In this document: positions 58,265-64,000 of the stretch, piece after piece
Layout: each line of letters opens with the position of its first letter
Numbering within the stretch: the stretch's first letter is position 1
DNA from: Chitinophagaceae bacterium
GTDB lineage: Bacteria; Bacteroidota; Bacteroidia; Chitinophagales; Chitinophagaceae
Length of the DNA stretch: 64,000 nt
Assembly (NCBI GenBank): GCA_016787085.1
Contig: JAEUVJ010000040.1
Span: 1 to 64,000 of the forward strand
Direction of reading: 5' to 3'
Program-made: the position numbers and the translations under genes
The notes under the pieces: model-generated
Seen by the model: the letters and a program-made list of their open reading frames with translations, nothing else
Databases searched by the model: none
What the model was told of the DNA's origin: nothing

Positions 58265-59135
58265 TGTATATTTTTCTGTCAGTCAGTTTTTGCAAATATT
58301 GTCCGTAACCGCTTTTACTCAATGATTCCGCCATTTGTAATAACTGCTCCTTGGAAATAAAACCATTCCGGTAGGCGATTTCTTCAATGCAGCCGATCTT
58401 AGTACCCTGCCTTTTTTCAATTACCCTTACAAATTCACTGGCATCACTGAGGGAATCAAATGTCCCGGTATCTAACCATGCCGTACCGCTATCCAATACC
58501 GCTACTTTTAACTGGCCCCTTTGTAAATACTCCCTGTTAACATCTGTTATTTCATACTCACCTCTTGGAGAAGGCCTCAGACTACGGGAAATAGAGACTA
58601 CCTCATTATCATAAAAATACAGCCCGGGTACAGCATAATTTGATTTGGGAGTTACAGGTTTTTCTTCAATAGAAACAGCTTTCATGTTTCCATCAAATTC
58701 CACGACGCCATACCTTTCAGGATCAGACACCTCATAGGCGAACACATAACCACCTTCAACATTTCCCAATGTTTGTAACTGATGTCCTAGCCCCGTGCCA
58801 TAAAATATATTATCCCCCAGTATCAATGCTACTTTATCACTTCCAATGAATGCAGCACCAATAATGAATGCCTGGGCCAACCCGTTAGGCACTTCCTGTA
58901 CTGCATACTCAAACCTGCATCCTATATGGCTGCCATCACCCAATAATCTTTTGAACTGCAGATTATCTTCAGGAGTGGTTATAATGAGTATTTCCCGTAT
59001 GCCCGCCATCATCAGAGTGGACAAAGGATAATATATCATTGGCTTATCATAAACGGGCATCAGCTGTTTGGAAATGGCTTTGGTGATAGGATAAAGCCTT
59101 GTTCCGGAACCGCCTGCCAGGATAATCCCTTTCAT
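58257..59135 (-). CDS. rmlA: Glucose-1-phosphate thymidylyltransferase
   Basis: RmlA joins dTTP and glucose-1-phosphate to dTDP-glucose, the entry point to dTDP-deoxysugars. The 292-aa length is standard. [20 protein letters not shown] is the nucleotidyltransferase signature, [20 protein letters not shown] follows, and [17 protein letters not shown] and [19 protein letters not shown] are RmlA hallmarks. It starts 2 bases after the rmlB stop. No rmlC or rmlD lies in the window, so the pathway probably branches to an amino sugar rather than rhamnose. Confidence 0.97.
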   Translation of the reverse strand: MKGIILAGGSGTRLYPITKAISKQLMPVYDKPMIYYPLSTLMMAGIREILIITTPEDNLQFKRLLGDGSHIGCRFEYAVQEVPNGLAQAFIIGAAFIGSDKVALILGDNIFYGTGLGHQLQTLGNVEGGYVFAYEVSDPERYGVVEFDGNMKAVSIEEKPVTPKSNYAVPGLYFYDNEVVSISRSLRPSPRGEYEITDVNREYLQRGQLKVAVLDSGTAWLDTGTFDSLSDASEFVRVIEKRQGTKIGCIEEIAYRNGFISKEQLLQMAESLSKSGYGQYLQKLTDRKIYSV

Positions 59136-59137
59136 AG

Positions 59138-60190
59138 TTAGATTTTATCGTACTGCTTTTTGTAATACTGTTGGTATTCCCCGCTGGTTACATGCGTAAG
59201 CCATTCCGTGTTCTCAAGATACCAATTGATAGTCTGACTAAGCCCTTCTTCAAATGTTACACTGGGTTTCCATCCCAATTCTTTGTTGATCTTTGTAGCG
59301 TCAATAGCATACCTACGGTCGTGTCCCGGGCGATCTTTTATGTAAGTAATCAGTTTTTCGCTGCTACCGGAAGACCTTCCCAGTTTTTCATCCATCAGCT
59401 TACATAATAGTTTCACCAAATCAATATTTTTCCACTCATTAAATCCGCCAATATTATACGTCTCATAGTCTTTTCCCCGGTGAAAAACCAGATCAATCGC
59501 TGCGGCATGGTCTTTTACAAATAGCCAATCCCTGGTATATAGACCGTCACCATAGACAGGCAAGGGTTTATTATGAATGATATTATTAATAAACAAAGGA
59601 ATCAGCTTCTCAGGAAAATGATTAGGCCCATAGTTATTGGAGCAATTGGTGATGACTACAGGCAAATGATAAGTTTCCCCATAAGCCCTCACAAAATGAT
59701 CGGAAGATGCCTTAGATGCTGAATAGGGAGAATTCGGCGCATAGGCAGTTGTTTCCGTAAAAAAACCAGTCTCCCCCAATGAGCCATATACCTCATCGGT
59801 AGAAATATGATAAAATCTTTTGCCTGCAAAGTTGTCTTTCCAATGCGCTTTGGCTGCATTCAATAAGTTCACTGTCCCGATAACATTCGTATATACAAAG
59901 TCAAGGGGAGAGAGAATAGACCGGTCAACATGGCTTTCGGCCGCCAGGTGAATGACACCATCCGGCTGATACGTCGAAAATATTCTGTCGATATCGGCGG
60001 TATTTAGCAAATCCGCTTTCTCAAAAAAATAAGCAGGAGAGGATTCAATATCTCTCAAATTTTCCAAATTGCCTGCATAAGTCAATGCATCCAAATTGAC
60101 GATCTTATAATCCGGGTACCTTGTTACAAACCGGCGAACCACATGCGATCCGATAAATCCGGCACCTCCTGTTATTATGATAGTTCTCAT
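59138..60190 (-). CDS. rmlB: dTDP-glucose 4,6-dehydratase
   Basis: RmlB converts dTDP-glucose to dTDP-4-keto-6-deoxyglucose. The 350-aa extended SDR has [57 protein letters not shown] (catalytic Thr-Asp-Glu) and [20 protein letters not shown] (Tyr-x3-Lys). [20 protein letters not shown] is the substrate-binding stretch. All hallmark residues of RmlB are present. It is followed by rmlA in the same transcript. Confidence 0.97.
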   Translation of the reverse strand: MRTIIITGGAGFIGSHVVRRFVTRYPDYKIVNLDALTYAGNLENLRDIESSPAYFFEKADLLNTADIDRIFSTYQPDGVIHLAAESHVDRSILSPLDFVYTNVIGTVNLLNAAKAHWKDNFAGKRFYHISTDEVYGSLGETGFFTETTAYAPNSPYSASKASSDHFVRAYGETYHLPVVITNCSNNYGPNHFPEKLIPLFINNIIHNKPLPVYGDGLYTRDWLFVKDHAAAIDLVFHRGKDYETYNIGGFNEWKNIDLVKLLCKLMDEKLGRSSGSSEKLITYIKDRPGHDRRYAIDATKINKELGWKPSVTFEEGLSQTINWYLENTEWLTHVTSGEYQQYYKKQYDKI

Positions 60191-60212
60191 TATAAAACCT
60201 TTTGAAATTTCT

Positions 60213-61187
60213 TTACCCTTTTTTCACTTCAGAGAATAAACTTTCTTCTTTATACCACCTAAACGTTTTCTGCAGCCCTTCTTCTACAGAAATCTGCGGC
60301 CGGTAACCCAGAAGACTGTACGCTTTGGAAATATCAGCGAGGCTATGTTTTACATCTCCGGGCCGTTGCGGACCATGTATTGGCTGAAGGTCACTGCCAG
60401 CTTCCAGCTTCAGGTAATTGAATAACTGAAGTAGCGAGGTCTGGTGACCACAAGCAATATTATATACCTGGTTTACGGCATCAGCATTTGTCGTGAAAAG
60501 AGAAAGAAAATTTGCCTGAACTGCATTATCTACAAAAGTAAAGTCACGGCTATGGCCGCCATCACCATTGATAACAGGTGACGCATTTTCCAGCAGCGAT
60601 TTTATAAACAAAGGAATAACGGCAGCATATGGCCCTTTAGGGCTTTGCCTGGGGCCAAATATATTGAAATAACGAAGTCCGATAAACTGAATCCCATACA
60701 AGCCAGCAAAAACTTCAGCATAAAGCTCGTTCACATATTTAGTAACTGCATATGGCGAAAGTGGTCTGCCGATCTTATCTTCAATTTTAGGCAACCCGGG
60801 ATGATCCCCATACGTGGAGGAGCTTGCCGCATACACTACTCTTCTGATCTTTTTTTCCTTGGCAGCGGTGAAGATATTGAGTGTTCCGGTTATGTTCACA
60901 TCATTGGTGGTAAGCGGGTCGGAAATCGACCTTGGAACAGAGCCTAAGGCCGCCTGATGGGTAACACTATCAATAGTATCACAAACTTTCAGACAGGTAT
61001 TGAAATCTCTTATATCGCCTTGCACAAACTCAAATCTGGGGTCAGAAGTAAGTGGTGCAATATTATCAAATGAACCGGTGGCCAGGTTATCGAGTACTCT
61101 TACAAAGCTTACCCTTTCATCCTGTAATAACTTTTCAGCAAGATGGGAGCCTATGAAACCTGCACCTCCTGTCACTAAAATTCGCAT
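60213..61187 (-). CDS. UDP-N-acetylglucosamine 4-epimerase-like (WbpP/Gne type)
   Basis: This is a 324-aa extended [63 protein letters not shown] and RPLSPYAVTKYVNELYAEVF closely resemble Pseudomonas WbpP and Vi-antigen TviC, which interconvert UDP-GlcNAc and UDP-GalNAc or their uronic acids. FIGLRYFNIFGPRQSPKGPY is the substrate loop. It is the first sugar-modifying gene after wzc and likely supplies a HexNAc. Confidence 0.9.
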   Translation of the reverse strand: MRILVTGGAGFIGSHLAEKLLQDERVSFVRVLDNLATGSFDNIAPLTSDPRFEFVQGDIRDFNTCLKVCDTIDSVTHQAALGSVPRSISDPLTTNDVNITGTLNIFTAAKEKKIRRVVYAASSSTYGDHPGLPKIEDKIGRPLSPYAVTKYVNELYAEVFAGLYGIQFIGLRYFNIFGPRQSPKGPYAAVIPLFIKSLLENASPVINGDGGHSRDFTFVDNAVQANFLSLFTTNADAVNQVYNIACGHQTSLLQLFNYLKLEAGSDLQPIHGPQRPGDVKHSLADISKAYSLLGYRPQISVEEGLQKTFRWYKEESLFSEVKKG

Positions 61188-61220
61188 ACAGATTAGTAGA
61201 TTAGTAAGCCAAAATAGATT

Positions 61221-63626
61221 CTATCTTCTTGTGAAACGCCGAAACCATTGCACTACGTTTAATTTTTTAATCACTTTCTCGAATTTCGACAATGGGGGTT
61301 TTTCCTCTTCGTAATAACTGCTTCCGTATCCATAACCATATCCATAGCCGTAGCGTCCGTATCCATAATACCCATAACCGGGTTTATTTTTCACATCATT
61401 GATCACAATAGAAACTTTGGGCAGTTTATTATCCCTGTATAGCTCATCTATTAATACAATCTGTTTTTTAAAAGTATGCCCCTGGCGTACCAGGTACAAA
61501 GTGCAGTCTGCAAATTTCCCAAGTGTCAGCGCATCTCCTACCATACCTACCGGTGCCGTGTCAATTACAACGACCTCAAAAAGCCTGCCCGCACGATCAA
61601 ATAGTTCGGTAATCTTTTTATCCAATAACATTTCTGAAGGATTAGGCGGGACCGGGCCGCAGGGTAAAACAAAAAGATTGTCATATCCCGGGACCGGCAA
61701 AATCAATTCTTCCAACTCCGCTTTCCCCATCAGGAAATTAGTGATCCCGGGTCGTTTGGCCATGCCAAGACCAGAAAGTACTTTGGGTTTTCTGATATCA
61801 AATTCCATGATAACGGTCTTTCTTCCGGCCAACGCCATTACAGCCGCCATATTTGTACTCACAAAAGACTTGCCTTCCCCGCTATATGAAGAGGTAACCA
61901 GTATAACTGTTTTCTCCGGTTTGTTGACGACATACTGCAAATTGGAGCGGATAATCCGAAACTGCTCGGCTACCATGGTCCTGCTGGTCTTATTCACTAC
62001 CATTGTATTGTCAGAGAACGAATGTCCGATCTCACCGAGTATCGGCGTTTGTGTTAATTTCTCAATATCAAAACGTGTATTAATCTTATCATTCAGTACC
62101 TCTGCGACGAAAATTATCAGCGCAGGCAGGCCCAGGCCAACCAGAATGGCCAATATCTGAATAGTTCTTTTATTAGGTTTTACAGGTACATTAGAAGCAA
62201 GAGCCCGATCAAGGACTTTAGAATTTGACAGGGTTGATGCCCTTGTAATAGCCGCTTCCTCTCTTTTCCCTTCCAACAGGCTATATAAAGCCAATTTTGT
62301 ATTGATCTGTCTTTCCATCTCAACATACTCTTTAAGCTTATAGGGAAGCTCCTGTAGTTTTATTTGCTCTGTATTACTCCGGCTCTTCAGAATATTTATC
62401 GAAGAATTGAAGTTTAGCCTGATGCTGTTCAGGTTCTCAAGAATTTTTTCTCTGATTTTTTCGATCTGCCCTTCTGCTTCTTTGACCAACGGGTTTGTAG
62501 CGGGCACATTGCCATCCAGCATAGCTTGTCTGTCTAGTTGGAACTTATTGTAAAGCCCTATCATTTCATTCAAAGTAGCATCCTCCAGTGTAAGAGCAGT
62601 GGGAGTGACTTCACTATACTCATTTTGCTTACTACGTAAATATGTGTCAAGATAATCGGCAAGGTTTAGTTTAAATTGCTGCTCAACAGCCTGCTTATCG
62701 GCTTCTGTGTATTTCTGAAAATATTCCCCTAATTGTTTCTCGACATCAAAAAGATTATTGGTCTGCTTATACTTCAGAAACCTTAGCTGCAAGGAATCCA
62801 GTTCACTGTTCATATCACTAAGCCGATCATTGATAAACCCAAGCATCTGGTCAGTTGAATGGTTATTTTCCTCGACAGTCAGAGTATCATATTGAATCAT
62901 AAGATGGTTAACAATATCCGCCGCCATTTGTGCATTAGTACTTTGAATAGTAACGGTAAGGATACTCGTTCCCGGGGTTTTAGGCTGGACCTTTACTCCC
63001 CCGGCAAGTGCTCCTGCCACACTTTCAGCAGGTCGCCACGTTACTTCATACTCACTACCGGCTCCTGCCGGCGCTCTCTTGTTAATTCTGAAAATACCAT
63101 GCTGGTTTTGAAATAACTGACCCGGCTTAAATACTGTTGATTCTGTATTTATCCGAAACTGCTCTGCATCTATGAAACTAACCTTCATGGAAAAGCTTCG
63201 AAGCGAATCCGATAATTTAAACACTTCTAAACTAAATGGCCCCTGGTTGTAAACATTAAAATCTTTTATCTTGCCTTTTGCCATGTAGCTAACCTGCAGA
63301 TTCAATCTGTCAACCACCCTCTCCATCAATTGTTTTGACTTCAGTATTTCTATATCACTTTGTATGCTCTGTGACCGGTTGCTCCCACCCAGGATGTCTT
63401 CTACTTTATCTGTCCGCCCTGTAGGTTCTTTGTTTACAAGTAACATGGTCCCTGTTGCGCTAAAAATACGTGTGGTATATCGCAGATAGGCGAAAGCCAG
63501 TAACAACATTATCGCTACCGACAAAAGAAATACGGGTAAGAAGCGGAGATACTTGAAAAACAGGTCTTTCAGGCTCAGGTTGCCTAACTCGCTTTTATTA
63601 CTAAGAATTTGCTGTTGTTCCTCCAT
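61221..63626 (-). CDS. wzc: Polysaccharide co-polymerase / tyrosine autokinase (Wzc type)
   Basis: The 801-aa inner-membrane protein controls chain length and export. The N-terminal Wzz domain has a first membrane segment (LPVFLLSVAIMLLLAFAYL) and a long periplasmic coiled coil to about residue 480. The second membrane segment is TIQILAILVGLGLPALIIFV. The cytoplasmic BY-kinase has Walker A SSYSGEGKSFVSTN, Walker A' VIMEFDIRKPKV and Walker B VVVIDTAPVGMVG. The C-terminal tail holds a striking Tyr-Gly repeat (about residues 757-778) with at least nine Tyr, the expected autophosphorylation cluster. CpsB at 25370-26113 is the likely opposing phosphatase. Confidence 0.95.
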   Translation of the reverse strand: MEEQQQILSNKSELGNLSLKDLFFKYLRFLPVFLLSVAIMLLLAFAYLRYTTRIFSATGTMLLVNKEPTGRTDKVEDILGGSNRSQSIQSDIEILKSKQLMERVVDRLNLQVSYMAKGKIKDFNVYNQGPFSLEVFKLSDSLRSFSMKVSFIDAEQFRINTESTVFKPGQLFQNQHGIFRINKRAPAGAGSEYEVTWRPAESVAGALAGGVKVQPKTPGTSILTVTIQSTNAQMAADIVNHLMIQYDTLTVEENNHSTDQMLGFINDRLSDMNSELDSLQLRFLKYKQTNNLFDVEKQLGEYFQKYTEADKQAVEQQFKLNLADYLDTYLRSKQNEYSEVTPTALTLEDATLNEMIGLYNKFQLDRQAMLDGNVPATNPLVKEAEGQIEKIREKILENLNSIRLNFNSSINILKSRSNTEQIKLQELPYKLKEYVEMERQINTKLALYSLLEGKREEAAITRASTLSNSKVLDRALASNVPVKPNKRTIQILAILVGLGLPALIIFVAEVLNDKINTRFDIEKLTQTPILGEIGHSFSDNTMVVNKTSRTMVAEQFRIIRSNLQYVVNKPEKTVILVTSSYSGEGKSFVSTNMAAVMALAGRKTVIMEFDIRKPKVLSGLGMAKRPGITNFLMGKAELEELILPVPGYDNLFVLPCGPVPPNPSEMLLDKKITELFDRAGRLFEVVVIDTAPVGMVGDALTLGKFADCTLYLVRQGHTFKKQIVLIDELYRDNKLPKVSIVINDVKNKPGYGYYGYGRYGYGYGYGYGSSYYEEEKPPLSKFEKVIKKLNVVQWFRRFTRR

Positions 63627-63660
63627 CTAATATTGTTGTAAAATGAAATCCTAAATGAGG

Positions 63661-64000
63661 TTAACGGAAAATATTATACAGGAGCGCTATCGCCGTAATC
63701 ACACTTAACCCAAAACCTACCCTTTGCAATACCACATCCTGTTCAGCTTTTTTGGCTTTCCGTTTTGTGGGCTGCACCAGCACCACATCATTCTGCATCA
63801 GGTTGTAAAATGGCGATTGGAACAATGAATCAGAAGCGAGGTTTACCTGGCCGATCATCCTTTTACCGTCCACCTCACGGATCACCTTGACCTGGTCTTT
63901 TAATCCCCACTCGGTGATACCTCCGGCCAGCCCCACGGCTTCCAGTATAGTAACCTTTTCTCCGGGAATATTCATGACGCCCTGATTGGTCACTTCACCC
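63661..64000 (-). CDS. Polysaccharide export outer membrane protein (Wza-like), C-terminal part
   Basis: The open frame enters from beyond the right window edge, so only the last 113 residues are visible. It begins with GEVTNQGVMNIPGEKVTILE, an SLBB-type repeat as in Wza/KpsD polysaccharide export channels. The hydrophobic C-terminus VGFGLSVITAIALLYNIF is a probable transmembrane helix, usual in Bacteroidota Wza-like proteins. It ends 34 bases before the wzc start and would form the outer-membrane channel for the polymer. Confidence 0.85.
   Translation of the reverse strand, partial: GEVTNQGVMNIPGEKVTILEAVGLAGGITEWGLKDQVKVIREVDGKRMIGQVNLASDSLFQSPFYNLMQNDVVLVQPTKRKAKKAEQDVVLQRVGFGLSVITAIALLYNIFR

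Noticed and set aside
61399..62160. Long plus-strand open frame opposite wzc (about 253 codons)
   Set aside because: Antisense to the conserved kinase domain, with low-complexity Ser/Ile/Leu composition; a shadow frame.

Overview
The window looks like a chromosomal segment of a Bacteroidota bacterium, probably of the Chitinophagaceae type. The basis is: several perfect TAnnTTTG promoter boxes, a LytTR/His_kinase two-component pair, TonB-dependent receptors, a DUF6089-like outer-membrane barrel, a small Cys-rich CWC protein after a BtuB-like receptor, and a zeaxanthin-type carotenoid cluster. Genus and species cannot be read from the sequence alone. No prophage, CRISPR array, rRNA operon or complete transposase gene was seen.

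Layout. 1-15.2 kb holds housekeeping and envelope genes, mostly on the minus strand: gpsA, a thioredoxin-like protein, an adaptor/TolC efflux pair without its pump, a PLP lyase coupled to an amino acid permease, a TonB receptor (plus strand), a pirin, a tethered intradiol dioxygenase, a barrel protein and a LytS/LytR-type system. 15.3-19.2 kb is on the plus strand: a cobalamin riboswitch, a BtuB-like receptor, a CWC protein, a fold-back repeat, marC, tRNA-Arg(CCG) and a small membrane protein. 19.2-25.3 kb is a carotenoid unit, transcribed crtI-crtB-idi-crtZ-crtY. It is preceded by an ECF sigma gene and a MerR/B12-binding (CarH-type) regulator, which suggests light- and B12-dependent pigment control.

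25.4-64 kb is one large minus-strand exopolysaccharide/capsule locus. In transcription order it runs: Wza fragment, Wzc tyrosine autokinase, WbpP-like epimerase, RmlB, RmlA, Wzx flippase, aminotransferase, a 2-oxoacid dehydrogenase E1 fusion, a lipoyl-domain/NeuD-type acyltransferase fusion, methyltransferase, glycosyltransferases, a DUF4838 protein, epimerases, a transglutaminase-like membrane protein, two asparagine-synthase-like amidotransferases, a polysaccharide deacetylase, two formyltransferases, a Wzy-like polymerase, a sugar-acid branch (nucleotide-sugar dehydrogenase, SDR, aminotransferase), the initiating sugar-phosphate transferase and a CpsB-type tyrosine phosphatase. Wzc and CpsB, at opposite ends, would form the phosphorylation cycle that controls export.

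The most unusual part is 52.7-60.2 kb. RmlA, RmlB and an aminotransferase can make a dTDP-amino sugar. Next to them is a 2-oxoacid dehydrogenase E1 whose expected E2 partner has its catalytic domain replaced by a NeuD/PglD-like sugar acyltransferase. The genes suggest an acyl group made by oxidative decarboxylation, carried on lipoate and passed directly to an amino sugar. I do not recall a described system of this kind. It remains an inference from domain order and gene neighbourhood.
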